Source: Drechmeria coniospora (Eukaryota > Ascomycota > Sordariomycetes > Hypocreales > Ophiocordycipitaceae). Taken from it: a stretch of 64,000 nt of DNA. This document shows positions 1 through 12,163 of this stretch, in pieces. Below the pieces are notes generated by a model that searched no databases, was not told the origin of the DNA, and saw nothing but the letters and a program-made list of their open reading frames with translations. The position numbers and the translations under genes were made by a program. Where the stretch lies: contig NC_054390.1 in assembly GCF_001625195.1 (NCBI RefSeq), positions 10,079,222 to 10,143,221 of the forward strand, in the 5' to 3' direction. How positions within the stretch are numbered: position 1 is the stretch's first letter; each line of letters begins with the position of its first letter.

Positions 1-2247
1 GCCCAGAACAATTGGTATATTGAACAAATCGACTTCATTAGTGCTTTCCTCAACAGCGAGCTACCTAAAGTTAATTTCCTTAAAATGCCTAATGGACTAG
101 AAGTATTTATTAGTCTCAACAAGACTAATAATATAGGTATGCAACTAGCCAAGCTAGGCTACAACCCAGCAGTCAAACAAGGCATTCTTTTAAAGAAAGC
201 ACTCTATGGTCTTAAACAAGGACCTAGAGAGTAGTAAGATGTACTTTCCAAACTGCTCCAACAATATGGATATTGCCCTCTTGTATCCAATCCAGCTGTC
301 TACTATAATGGTACTGCCAGTACCTATATAGTTAGCTATGTTAACGACTGTTTGCTTATTGGGCCGAACCTTGTGTATATCAATAAGTTGAAACAAAAAC
401 TACATAAGGTTTACCCAATTGAAGATCGCGGGCAGGCTGCATTCTTCTTAGGCGTACAGATCAGCCGAACGACCAAGGGTATTACCCTTAGTCAAAAGGG
501 ATATATTGAAGAAGCACTATTGCGATTTAGGCTAGAGGGGGCTAAGGCGGTAGCAATACCGTTACAGCCAGGTGTACTTAAACAAGCCACAACAATACCT
601 CTTCCTCCCTTACCTGCAACCGATCAATTAGTATACCAACAGATAGTTAGGACCCTAATGTACCTAATGCTATTGACCCGACCAGACATAGCCTTTGCAA
701 TCCAATGGCTATCTCGGTATATGCATTAGGCTACTAGTCTCTAACTATCAACCGGTAAGAACCTTCTTCGATATCTGAAAGGAACCATAGACCTAGCTGT
801 TTGCTATTGGTCTAAGTCCCCAGTACCCAGCCTGTCTGGATTTTCAGACAGCGACTTTGCAGGTAACTTAGATTCCTCTAAGTCTACCTATAGGTACCTC
901 TTCACCCTAGCAGGTAGACCAATCTGCTGAAAGTCAAAAAGGGCAAGTACAATTGCTCTTTTAACTATAGAGGCAGAATCCAATGCCCTACTGGAAGCAA
1001 TTCGGGAACTCAAATGGCTGGACGGTCTGTTTACAGAAATAGGTAAAAGTCTTCAAAAACCCATTCCACTTCTATGCAATAACAATGGATCCATCTCCAA
1101 TGCCAACAACCCAAATCAGCACTCTCGCACCAAGCACACCTTACTAAAGTTTCGGTACATTCGGCAAGAAGCAACAAACGGCTTGGCTAAAATTAGCTAT
1201 CTCGATACTAAGTCAATGCCTGCCGATAGTCTTACTAAGGCCCTTACTGCTAATCTCTTCCAATAATACCTGGGCCTACTAGGTCTTCAAAGGGTTCCTA
1301 TTTAGCAGTATCCTTACTAGCTAAATAGAGGGGGTATTAAAATTACTAGTATTTATACTAGTAAGACTACCCAAATAGGATACTATCCTATGTATTGCCA
1401 TTTGCAATACCGGGCAGTAGTACTACTGCTTGCCCATATACTACCACTGTACTGTACGTATAGGTAGTATATCGAGTTGACGAATTGCACTTGCTATGCA
1501 AATTCTCCTCGCTCCGACTTAGTACAATTAATAGCAGTACTACTGCCCAGCCAATTTACTACTGTCGCACGTTACGTGCAAAGTAGTACTTAGTCGACCA
1601 AGCAAGATCATTAATCGGGCCGTCAATTAATGCGCTCCCAACTACTACTAGTAGTTGCCCGCCAACAGTACTACTGTTGCGCGGAAGGACCCACCCAACT
1701 GCAACTAGCAGTTGCTTACCAGCAGTACTACTACTGGCCCACTCGACTACTGCAGTACTACTACTGTACTGTCGCGACCGAACCCTAATACTGATCAACC
1801 CTGCTAGTTGCAACTAACTTGCAGTATGACTTAACCAGAGTATTTGGAGCTGCATTAAATGCAAGCAGATTGTTCGGAGATGTATTGTATGGAATCAGAC
1901 AGAATTCCAATACGTACACATTGCACTAATTAAGGTACTACCTCTCAGGTATAAAATGGTCCTCCCTTTCCTATACTCTTAGATAGTTAGGTACACAACG
2001 CACGCACGCGCGTAAGCAAGCACAAGAAATATAACAGTCTTTCTTTTCTGAATTGTCCCTTGGCACTACTATTTGACTTGTTTAAATCTATATTCCCTGC
2101 CCAGTTACTAACTGGTGCACTTCCTGCTGTTACTAATAGCCTCAATTGATATCCATTTTGGATAGTCCGTGCAACTGAACTTCCACTGCGCACCCTTCCT
2201 ATTTTACCCCTTTATTCCAAGAGGTAATTCCCCTTTTTATTTTAAGA
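1..2247 (+). mobile_element. Ty1/copia retrotransposon A, 3' portion with 3' LTR
   Basis: The stretch 1-1305 encodes the reverse transcriptase and RNase H end of a copia polyprotein. Visible motifs are the RT segment EQIDFISAFLN, a YVND active-site box near 335-350, the KGYIEEALLRF block, TRPDIAFAIQ, and an RNase H with SDSDFAGN and TKHTLLKFRYIR. The frame ends at a TAG at 1303-1305. A polypurine tract (agaggggg) precedes the 3' LTR at 1335. The frame is broken by nonsense codons (for example TAG-TAA near 234) and one TGA near 928, so it is dead. It is nearly identical to element C on the minus strand at 4743-12158, so it is a fairly recent copy. The 5' part lies outside the window. Confidence 0.93.
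1335..2247 (+). repeat. 3' LTR of copia element A (family LTR-F)
   Basis: This 913-bp LTR starts TATTAAAATT, where other copies have TGTTAAAATT, and ends in TTTTAAGA. It follows the polypurine tract directly. The same LTR occurs in inverted orientation at 4991-5930, 11244-12158, 55441-56332 and 57220-58110. Confidence 0.88.
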
Positions 2248-4364
2248 CCTTATAAAATAGCTAGGTTACAAATAGCTAACCTAGGAACTAATAGAGGCCC
2301 TAGTATAAATAGAAGCCCTAGAGGAATTTATATAATAATAGGGAGATCCCTATACGAACGGTAGAGTATAGTTAAGCTGTAAAACGAAATATAAAATTTT
2401 AAATATACCGAAGAAAAAAACCAGCCCTAAAGCGGCCCAAATAAGGGCCCGACCTAATACTACTATAGATACGTACTAACCGTACTACTTAGACTTATTG
2501 GTCTTTGTATTCTTCTTACTCTTGTCCTCCTTAGTATCCTCCTTAGGGAGGGTCTCGAAACTATCCGTTACGGTACTTAGGCGGGGGCGGGATATAACTA
2601 AGGGGGGCGGGGGCGGGGGCATAAAATAAAGGCGCCAGGTAACGTAGGTAATATAAGGGGCGGAGGCAACGGGGCGAAGCAATAGAGTTACATTATCTAT
2701 ACAGGACGGGTATAACCTACTACTATTACGGGTAATGCAGGGAGTAGAGGGGGCGGGATAGCGCAATAAGGGGGAAATACCTATACAAGACTTACGTAAC
2801 TTATAGATATTATACCGTATTTCGGCTAAGGTAGCTACTAACTCGGTACTAACGCCCTCCTGCACCTACTAACAGTAGGCAAGGCCGTATATATTACTCT
2901 AGATGCCTGTTAGGGCCCGAGCTACGCCCTAGGTAAATATACTAAGCTGTATGCTCGGTATAGTACCGGAACGGCCACCCGCTTAAGTCGGGGTTAAGGC
3001 GTTAGCGGTAAGGACGAAAGTATAGTTCGGGTCGTCGTTATTATTAGCAGTGGTAGGGGGAGAGACAATACCCAGTACAGGGGTAAGGGTATAGGCAGAG
3101 CGTATAAGGGCGGGCTCTATTTCGGCTAGAGCTAGGGTGCGGGCCTAAACCCGGCCCAGGGCCAGAAATTCAGGCAAGAGTATAGCGCAAGCGCCCGATA
3201 CGGACCCAACCTTAGGGCAGGCCTCGACTAAAATATAGACGTTGCGCTAAGCGTAAGTACAAAGGTCGCATAGGGCGCAATACAGCTAGGGGCGCGCAGC
3301 AAACAAATGCAGTACCTAGACGCATTTAGCGTACGCACGTACGTACGTATAGCAACTAGCACTACAGCCCGGTATATAGTTATTACGGCTGCTAGTAATA
3401 AGGCGATTAATGCAAGGGAGGTATATTCCGCATACCTCCTCCGGAGGTACAAACTCCTTATCGGAGGAGTTACCCTCTACTAGGTATTTACCTAAGGCGC
3501 AACGGCGGTCCAACTTATCGGTATAGTAGCTATAACAAGGGCCCGAACTGTATCCAGGGGGAGGAAGGGGAGCACCTATAGCGGTAGATATAACGGTAGC
3601 AGTAGCGATAGAAAGGTAAATAATCCTCCAAGAGAGAGGAATAACAATAGCAAGAGAGAGATTAACAGTTCCTACTAATACCGATCTATTAACCGACCGC
3701 CCGAGGAATATACGGAACGGCTACAATAAGGAAGCAGTAACCTACCTTACGGGGGAGGAATAATAGTAATAAAGAAAAGGCATAATAGGAGGCAGCAAAA
3801 AGGTTAATAACAAAATCGTACAATAAGGAGCTAGAAAACGAGTAGGTACAATAGTTAAAGGAAGGAGGAATATTAAAACAAAAACAAAAAAGGAACGGAA
3901 AGGTTAATATAGAGGGATCAGCAAGGGGGAAAAGCAGAGTAAGGCAGGGCGCCTTAGGTACCCGGTAAACACCTAAGAGGGGCTAAAGCAGGGTAGAGTA
4001 GGTCGCCCTAGGTAACTAGTAAGCCCCTAGGGAGAGGATAAAGCAGGAGGAGGCTGCACGCGCTATACGCCCGGTAAATACCCGACCAAAAAAAAAAAAT
4101 TTAGGGGAGCTACAACAATAGGGAGGCCAGCCCAGGGAAGGGTAGTTCGGCTACAGCAACAGATAGACTTCACTTCGAATAGATAGAGCGAGACAGTATA
4201 TTAAAGTATTGGGCTTAGCCCAATATATAAGAACGGAGGGAACCAAGGGACCCACTAGGAAGTATACATATAACTAGAAGCCCTAGTTGCTAAGTAGTTT
4301 TCCCTCCTTTAAGTCTTTTAATAAACATTATTAAGAGTCCTAGAGCAGTTGCCTAGCGACTCCG
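2248..4364. other. Degenerate, unassigned stretch
   Basis: No intact gene is visible. A 126-codon minus-strand frame (2485-2865) ends in a Lys/Thr-rich tail and has a Pro run, but I do not recognise it. Upstream of it the minus strand reads as coding-like fragments with many TAG codons, and 3600-4160 is purine-rich with lysine-rich plus-strand fragments. It may be the decayed gag or ORF1 of another retroelement, but nothing diagnostic such as a zinc knuckle or RT box can be read. Confidence 0.4.
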
Positions 4365-4742
4365 TAATACCAATCTACCAACTTATAGTACTCTTATACT
4401 ATAAGAGGTACTATATATTCCGAAACTGGAAGTCAATATTATTAGTAGGATACAATACTACGGATTAGGGGGAACGCTTATTAAGCAGTCCCTGTACAAC
4501 TCGAACCGAAAAATATATAGCCTACTTAACTTCCAGAGGTATGGCTTCTCCCTACAATAAGAAGGCCTAGATACGCCCTATCTGAGAAAACCAGACTTAG
4601 CCCACTCAAGCTACTACAGTAGCTATAGAATAGTAGTAGAAATTTCCTCGCAGCAACCTTCCTGGCCCAATAAGGCAGAAGACTAGTCGGTACCTAGATT
4701 AGCACCCTAGTCGGTACCTAGATCGGTACCTAGGTCGGTACC

Positions 4743-4990
4743 TCTTAAAATAAAAGGGGAAATACCTCTTGGAATAAAGGGGTAAAATAGGAAGGGTGCA
4801 CAGTAGAAGTTCAGTTGCACGGACTATCCAAAATGGATATCAATCGATACTGTTAGTAACAGCAGGAAGTACACCAGTTAGTAACTGGGCAGGGAATACA
4901 GATTTAAATAAGTCAAATAGTAGTGCCAAGGGACAATTCAGAAAAGAAAGATTGTTGTATTTCTTGTACTTACTTACGCGCATACGTATG
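4743..4990 (-). repeat. Tandem duplicate of the LTR end in element C
   Basis: This 248-bp piece repeats the beginning of the adjacent full LTR (4991 onward), from TCTTAAAA to a CA/GT-rich stretch, with few differences. Its left edge carries the GTACC target duplication, so it lay at the terminus of the integrated element or arose there after integration. Confidence 0.85.
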
Positions 4991-5930
4991 TCTTAAAATA
5001 AAAAGGGAATTACCTCTTGGAATAAAGGGGTAAAATAGGAAGGGTGCGCAGTAGAAGTTCAGTTGCACGGACTATCCAAAATGGATATCAATCGAAGCTG
5101 TTAGTAACAGCAGGAAGTGCACCAGTTAGTAACTGGGCAAGGAATACAGATTTGAACAAGTCAAATAGGAGTGCCAAGGGACAATTCAGAAAAGAAAGAC
5201 TGTTGTGTTTCTTGTGCTTGCTTGCGCGCGTGCGTGTGTGTTCACAGCGTATGCATCTTGTATGTATGTTGTACCTAACTATCTAAGAGTGTAGGAAAGG
5301 GAGGACCATTTTATACCTGAGAGGTAGTACCTCAATCAGTGCAATGTGCACGTGTTGGAATTCTGTCTGATTCCATACAATGCATCTCCGAACAATCTGC
5401 TTGCATTCAATGCAGCTCCAAATACTCTGGTTGAGTCATACTGCAAGTTGGTTGCAACTAGCAGGGTTGATCAGTATTAGGGTTCGGTCGCGACAGTACA
5501 GCAGCAGTGCTGCAGTAGTCGAGTGGGCCAGTAGTAGTACTGCTGGCAAGCAACTGCTAGTTGCAGTTGGGTGGGTCCTTCCGCGCAACAGTAGTACTGT
5601 TGGCGGGCAACTACTAGTAGTAGTTGGGAGCGCGTCAATTAACGGCCCGATCAATGATCTTGCTTGGTTGACCAAGTACCACTTTGCACGTAACGTGCGA
5701 CAGTAGTAAATTGGCTGGGCAGTAGTACTGCCATCAATTGTACCAAGTCGGAGCGAGGAGAATTTGCATAGCAAGTGCAATTCGTCAACTCGATATACTA
5801 CCTGTACGTGCAGTACAGTAGTAGTATATGGGCAAACAGTAGTACTGCTGCCCGGTGTTGCAAATGGCAACACATAGGATAGTATCCTATTTGGGTAGTC
5901 TTACTAGTATAAATACCAGTAATTTTAACA
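4991..5930 (-). repeat. 3' LTR of copia element C
   Basis: A 940-bp LTR, ending TTTTAACA on the plus strand and abutting the polypurine tract ccccctct at 5931-5938. It contains a short CA/GT-rich run near 5220-5245 and clustered TAGTAGTACTA-type palindromic words. Confidence 0.9.
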
Positions 5931-5938
5931 CCCCCTCT
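5931..5938 (-). promoter_or_regulatory. Polypurine tract of element C
   Basis: On the minus strand this reads agaggggg immediately before the LTR. The same tract precedes the LTRs of elements A (about 1327-1334) and B (about 15480-15487), as expected for the plus-strand primer of a copia element. Confidence 0.8.
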
Positions 5939-5959
5939 ATTTAGCTAGTAAGGATACTG

Positions 5960-8900
5960 CTAAATAGGAATCCTTTGAAGACCTAGTAGGCCAAGGTATC
6001 GTTGGAAGAGATCAGCAGTAAGGGCCTTAGTAAGACCGTCGGCAGGCATTGACTTAGTATCGAGATAGCTGATTTTAGCCAAGCCGCTTGTTGCTTCTTG
6101 CCGAATGTACCGAAACTTCAGTAAGGTGTGTTTGGTACGAGAGTGCTGATTTGGGTTGTTGGCATTGGAGATGGATCCATTGTTATCACACAGAAGTGGA
6201 ATGGGTTTTTGAAGACTTTTACCCATTTCTGTAAACAGACCATCCAGCCATTTAAGTTCCCGAATTACTTCCAGTAGGGCATCGGATTCTGCCTCTACAG
6301 TTAAAAGAGCAATTGTACTTGCCCTTTTTGACTTCCAGCAGATTGGTCCACCTGCTAGGGTAAAGAGGTACCCATAGGTAGACTTAGAGGAATCTAAGTT
6401 ACCTGCAAAGTCGCTGTCTGAAAATCCAGACAGGCTAGGTACTGGGGACTTAGACCAATAGCAAACAGCTAGGTCTATGGTTCCTTTCAGATATCGAAGA
6501 AGGTTCTTACCGGTTAATAGTTGGAGACTAGTAGCCTAATGTATATACCGAGATAGCTATTGGATTGCAAAGGCTATGTCTGGTCGGGTCAATAGCATTA
6601 GGTACATTAGGGTCCCAACTATCTGTTGGTATACCAATTAATCGGTTGCAGGTAAGGGAGGAAGAGGTGTTGTTATAGCTTGTTTGAGTATACCTAGCTG
6701 TAATGGTATTGCTACCGCCTTAGCCCCCTCTAGCCCAAATCGCAATAGTGCTTCTTCGATATACCCCTTTTAACTAAGGGTAATACCCTTAGTCGTTCGG
6801 CTGATCTGTACGCCTAAGAAGAACGCAGCCTGCCCGCAATCTTTAATTGGGTAAACCTTATGTAGTTTTTGTTTTAACTTATTGATGTACACAAGGTTCG
6901 GCCCAATAAGCAAACAGTCGTTAACATAGCTAACTATATAGGTACTGGCAGTACCATTATAGTAGACAGCTGGATCGGATACAAGAGGTCGATATCCGTA
7001 TTGATAGAGCAGTTTGGAAAGTGCATCTTACTACTCTCTAGGTCCTTGTTTAAGACCATAGAGTGCTTTCTTCAAAAGAATGCCTTATTTAACTGCTGGG
7101 TTGTAGCCTAGCTTGGCTAGTTGCTTACCTATATTATTAGTCTTGTTGAGACTAATAAATACTTCCAGTCCATTAGGCATTTCAAGGAAATTAACTTTAG
7201 GTAGCTTGCTGTTGAGGAAAGCACCAATGAAGTCGATTTATTCAATGTACCAATTGTTCTAGGCAGTAAGAGCTAGTAGTATCCTTCAGGTAGGTGGAAT
7301 GCTTGTAGCTGCAAAGGTCTCTAGGTAGTCAAGACCTTCAATCTGCATAAATCCTTTGGCTACTAAACGTGCCTTGAATTTAATGGGATTGTTTTGCTGG
7401 TCCTTTTTGACTCGTAGGACAAGACGGCTTTTGAGGAGTCGTCTACTAGTTGGTATTTCTTGAAGTAGGATAAAATGGAATACCCCTGCCAGGATAAGTT
7501 GCTGAAATTCAGAGAATATAGCACTTATCTATTGGTCTTTGTTGTCTGATTTAAGTACCTGCTTCCAGCTAGTAGGCTCGCTACTAACTAGTAGTTGCTT
7601 TGCCTTAGCTTGGTAGCATAGGTTCTTAATCCAGTATGCTAGGTTGAAATCTACTGAATTAGAATTGTCTTCTAATTCAGGTTCATCTGGAAGAGAGGTA
7701 TCTGGTAGATCCTCTGTTGGTTGGGCTAGGACCCCCTCTGTAGTACTAGTCCTAGTAGGACTAGTCGGTCCGTTGGCCAGTTGCAACCTGCTAGTCCTAG
7801 TAGGACTAGTCGGTCTACTGGTCCTAGTAGGACCAGTAGCCCCCTCTGTCTCCCTAGGTGTTAGGGGACTGGAGTTGCTTTGCGAGATAGTAGTAATTGA
7901 ATCTACTATCTCAATTTCCCCCTCTGACTCTAGTCCTTTAACACTGGGACTTAGTAGTCGGGGAAGCCCTTGGGAGATAGGGCCAATACCTTCTAGGATT
8001 TTTAGGAAGGTAGTTTTTGTAACCGACCTCCTAAAAGGTACATACACAAGGTATGTTTTTGAACCTAGCGTGGCTAGTAGCCTTGCTAGTTCTGTTCGGG
8101 ATGCTAGTTTGGCACTTTGAATCCGTTTCTAATAAGGAATTAGGACTTCGCAATATGCACCAATAGCCTTATAGGCCGTAAGATTTAGTAGCATTTTCAG
8201 TCCCTGTAATTCCTGCTTCAGTAATTGGTAGGGACTCAAATCCCGGTTCGAAATTGCAGTATAGTTAACAAGATTAACTATAGCAGGAAGAACGGCAGAC
8301 CAGAGGAAAAGTGGAAGGCCTACCTAGATTATTGTTGCACGTAGTTGGTCTAGGATAACTCGTATAGACCGTTCGGTAAGTCCGTTCTGTTCGGGCGTAT
8401 ACGGGCAAGATGTATTGAATAGAATTCCTTTCTTACCCAACTAAGTCTGGAGCAATGTATTGATTTCGGTACCCTTGTCGAAAAATAACTGTTTTGGGTA
8501 ACAGTTATACTGTCGTTTAAGGCTTTTGAAGAGATTCCGAATAGCCTGGAGAACAGTTGATCCCTCCTTGTTGGGTAAGATTAATACCCAACGGAAGCGG
8601 GATTTTCGATCAATTAGTATAAGACCCACAGACTTACGATTATAGGATACTGGTCGAATCCCAAATGTATCACCTGCAATTGAATCAAGAACGTAGTCTG
8701 GATCGTCGATAGGATCCCTAGACTATCGTCTAGTGGATTTGGCCTGAATACAGGCAAGGCATTGGAAATCGGCAGCCTAAATAGACGAAAAGTCAGGCAG
8801 CCCAGTAGTAATACTACTGGTCTTTTTCAAGAGTGGGAGACTAATATACCCCAGTCGAATGTGCCAAATGCCCGCTTGTTGCAATAGTCTTTGGTAAGAC

Positions 8901-10987
8901 TGGTTGTTGGATTCCGAATAAGTAGTTGGAAGAACTTGTTCCCCAAGACTAGCAGTTGGAACTACTGGTTAGTCTGTTGCCTCTATAGGGATTGGGTCTT
9001 CTATAGGGTCTTTAAACAGGGTAGCCTTAGTAAGGCCCCTTGATGTAGCCGAACTGACAGTTGGGCTAGGTACCGAACTGGGTACCGACCGAGGCACTGT
9101 GGAAGGTGCCGACCGAGGCACCGTTGAAGGTGCCGACCGAGGCACCGGTGAAGGTGCCGACCGAGGCACCGGTAAAGGTGCCGACCGAGGCACCGTTAAA
9201 GGTGCCGACCGAGGCACCGGTGAAGGTGCCGACCGAGGCACCGTTGAAGGTGCCGACCGAGGCACCGGTGAAGGTGCCGACCGAGGCACCGTTGAAGGTG
9301 CCGACCGAGGCACCGTTGAAGGTGCCGACCGATCCTCTGCTTCGGTAGCCCAGGGGGGGGGTTGGGAGGGAATTTCGACTGTAATTCCGTAGCTACTGTA
9401 GTAGCTAGAGTGGGAAGTATCTGATTTCGTCAGATAGGGCGTTTGTTGACCTTGCTGTTGTAGGAAGAAGCCATGTTTCTGGAAGTTGAGGAGTCCGCAT
9501 AACTGTCGATTTGAGTTATACAGATGTTCCTTAATGAGTGTTCCTCCAGATGCATAGTGGCGAATTCCACTAACAATACTGACCTCCAGTTTCGGAATGT
9601 ATAGTGCTTCTTGTAAAACAAGAGTACCGTAGATAGATGGATTGGTACGAATTAGTACAGTAAATTCAGCACAGCCAATACCTTTAGAATAAATTGGACT
9701 ACCTCCTGTTGTAATTAGTTTTGCTTGGGATTTTGCAATGGGTCGGAAAGTCGTAAACTTAAGCCGGTTGTTAACCAAATAACAGGTTGAGCCAGTATCG
9801 TAAAGTAGGCCCATTCGGTACGTATCGTTGTTATTAACACGATATGTTATACCAATATTACCCAAATCGGGTAACAGTACTAATTCTTGTTCGGAATTAG
9901 AGTCGGTATCTGATTCCTAACAGGAATCAGGTAACCCTATACAGCCAGTTGATAGGCTGTAGTTACCAGTCAGGAAACTAGTAGTACCCTTAGCTGGTAT
10001 GTGGTTTTTGGTTCGATTGTATCGTTTGGGTCGGTTGGGTCGATTGGGTTGGTTGGGTCGACTAGGTCTAGTAGACCTAGTATCTGGTGTTTTGGATAGT
10101 TGTATTATCCTGTGACTGAATGCTTGGAAACTGGGACTATTAGGATTTTGATGTTCTTCCAGTAAGTTGGTCTAAAGATATTGCAGGTTAAGGGATGCTG
10201 TATTAATCCCTAAGACGGCATTGGTTTGGAGATTGTTGCGTTGTATTGCAGCCCATTGTGAGAAAACAGGACCAACAGTTGTAAGGTATCGATTTACCTA
10301 ATCCAGTGGGTCGATACTTACTCCAGTGAGTTAAAGTCGAGTGAGGCAGCTGTTGAATTCCGAATTAAACGCCTTAAGTGTTCCTTTGTACCCTTTAAGT
10401 GTAAGGTTGTAGTAGGAATCGTAGAGATTGCAGCGTTGGGCTGCCTGGCCCTTTGAGTACTGTTGTTTTAGCAACAGATAGGTATCGGTTGGGTTGTAAA
10501 TCCATGCAATTAATGCTCGTGGGCCCTTAGAACAGCTATCCCGAAGTAGCATAAGCAGGGAGCATTGATTGTAATGTGAGTAACCAATAGCAATTGATGG
10601 GTTTTTCAGAAATCCTTCCAGGCAAAGGGAACCAAGTTGGATGGAAAGTAATTGTTCCCATAAGTCAAAGTTCTTGGTGTCTTTGAGCTTAGCATACTCT
10701 GGAAATAAGAATGCCTTCTTGGATAGCTCCATGTTGGAGCTAAGATCAGTTATTTCAGTAGTAGTAGTACCACTACTGTGTGTTGGGATTCCTTGGATAG
10801 GTGTATGTTCAGGCTCCATTTTGTCGAGACGTTTTTGGATTGGTATAATAGTGTTGTTTAATTGGTCCGTAAGTTGGTTGAACCGATTGGAAAGATCATC
10901 ATACTGCATTTGTTGCCTTTAAATAATTGCTTCAAGTTCCGACATAATGGGTGTTTTGGTGGCCTGACCTTCCTTGGTGGAATCCAT
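5960..10987 (-). pseudogene. Copia Gag-Pol polyprotein, nonsense-riddled
   Basis: One frame of exactly 1676 codons runs from ATG 10987 to TAG 5960-5962 and contains only in-frame stops; all the long open pieces share the same phase. Domains in order are Gag (about 10987-10330), protease with LLYDTGS (about 9800), a Pro/Ser-rich insert made of 24-bp repeats (9087-9335), integrase with FFDKGTE and TPEQNGLTER (about 8370-8720), a second low-complexity linker (7640-7860), RT from KARLVAKGFMQ (about 7370) to TRPDIAFAIQ (about 6580), and RNase H. The RT box is YVND rather than YVDD. The stops I read are TAA or TAG, consistent with CAA, CAG and TGG codons hit by CpA to TpA changes. A single Gag-Pol frame is normal for copia. 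Confidence 0.92.
9087..9335. repeat. 24-bp coding minisatellite in copia pol
   Basis: About ten copies of a 24-bp unit (ggtgccgaccgaggcaccgt plus gaa/aaa) encode SAPSTVPR-type octapeptides between protease and integrase on the minus strand. Element B has a related but decayed array at 4685-4742 and 12159-12270. Because the unit is a multiple of three, frames stay open on both strands. Confidence 0.9.
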
Positions 10988-11225
10988 TATAAAAATACAG
11001 ACACAATCTAGTTAGTAACTAGATTTTCGGTTTACCTTTATACTAGTAGTACTAGTAGTTGCAACAAGTAGTACTTGTTGTATTGGCAGCTGGATGCTGC
11101 AGTTGAATTGATTTCCTGGAATTGCCGTAAGTAGTACTTACAGCAGAAGTACGTCAGGAAGTACAACAAGTAGTACTTGTTGTATTGGCAGCTGGGTCGA
11201 TTGTTCCGGAGGATTTTGGTGTAGT
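10988..11225 (-). other. 5' leader of element C
   Basis: The untranslated leader between primer site and Gag start contains a direct repeat of roughly 37 bp (about 11063-11100 and 11164-11200) built on acaagtagtacttgttg and ggcagctgg. No coding potential is seen. The repeated near-palindrome could be a packaging or dimerisation signal, which is speculative. Confidence 0.5.
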
Positions 11226-11243
11226 CCTTCCGGGCTCATAACC
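11226..11243 (-). promoter_or_regulatory. Primer-binding site, initiator-tRNA anticodon-arm type
   Basis: Directly inside the 5' LTR the minus strand reads GGTTATGAGCCCGGAAGG. This can pair with the anticodon stem-loop of initiator tRNA-Met (…GGGCTCATAACC) rather than with a tRNA 3' end. Drosophila copia is known to use an internal initiator-tRNA half-molecule in this way; use here is inferred from complementarity. Confidence 0.7.
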
Positions 11244-12158
11244 TCTTAAAATGAAAGGGGAAATACCTCTTGGAATAAAGGGGTAAAATAGGAAGGGTGC
11301 ATAGTGGAAGTTCAGTTGCACGGACTATCCAAAATGGATATCAATCGATGCTGTTAGTAACAGCAGGAAGTGCACCAGTTAGTAACTGGGCAGGAAATAC
11401 AGATTTGAACAAGTCAAATAGTAGTGCCAAGGGACAATTCAGAAAAGAAAGACTGTTGTGTTTCTTGTGCTTGCTTGCGCGCGTGCGTATGTTGTGTACC
11501 TAACTATCTAAGAGTGTAGGAAAGGGAGGACCATTTTATACCTGAGAGGTAGTACCTCAATTAGTGCAATGTGCACGTGTTGGAATTCTGTCTGATTCCA
11601 TACAATGCATCTCCAAACAATCTGCTTGCATTTAATAATGCAGCTCCAAATACTCTGGTTGAGTCATACTGCAAGTTGGTTGCAACTAGCAGGGTTGATC
11701 AGTATTAGGGTTCGGTCGCGACAGTACAGCAGTAGTACTGCAGTATTCGAGTGGGCCAGTAGTAGTACTGCTGGCAAGCAACTGCTAGTTGCAGTTGGGT
11801 GGGTCCTCCCGCGCAACAGTAGTACTGTTGGCAGGCAACTACTAGTAGTAGTTGGGAGCGCGTCAATTGACGGCCCGATCAATGATCTTGCTTGGTCGAC
11901 CAAGTACCACTTTGCACGTAACGTGCGACAGTAGTAAATTGGCTGGGCAGTAGTACTGCCATCAATTGTACCAAGTCGGAGCGAGGAGAATTTGCATAGC
12001 AAGTGCAATTCGTCAACTCGATATACTACCTGTACGTGCAGTACAGTGGTAGTATATGGGCAAGCAGTAGTACTGCTGCCCGGTGTTGCAAATGGCAACA
12101 CATAGGATAGTATCCTATTTGGGTAGTCTTACTAGTATAAATACCAGTAATTTTAACA
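11244..12158 (-). repeat. 5' LTR of copia element C
   Basis: A 915-bp LTR with the same ends as the 3' LTR (TCTTAAAA on the left, TTTTAACA on the right, in plus-strand reading). The right flank carries GTACC (12159-12163). Differences from the 3' LTR are few; one is a small insertion near 11633. Confidence 0.9.
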
Positions 12159-12163
12159 GTACC

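Larger units (their letters stand above)
4743..12158 (-). mobile_element. Near full-length Ty1/copia element C, inserted in element B
   Basis: Order on the minus strand is 5' LTR 11244-12158, primer-binding site 11226-11243, Gag-Pol 10987 to 5960, polypurine tract 5931-5938, 3' LTR 4991-5930 plus a duplicated LTR piece 4743-4990. An exact 5-bp target duplication GTACC (4738-4742, 12159-12163) defines the ends and shows that the tandem LTR piece belongs to the element. The LTRs are very similar, which points to a young insertion, but the coding frame carries many nonsense codons. Confidence 0.93.

Noticed and set aside
9099..9392. Plus-strand 97- and 80-codon frames over the copia minisatellite
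   Set aside because: They are shadows of the minus-strand polyprotein created by the 24-bp repeat.
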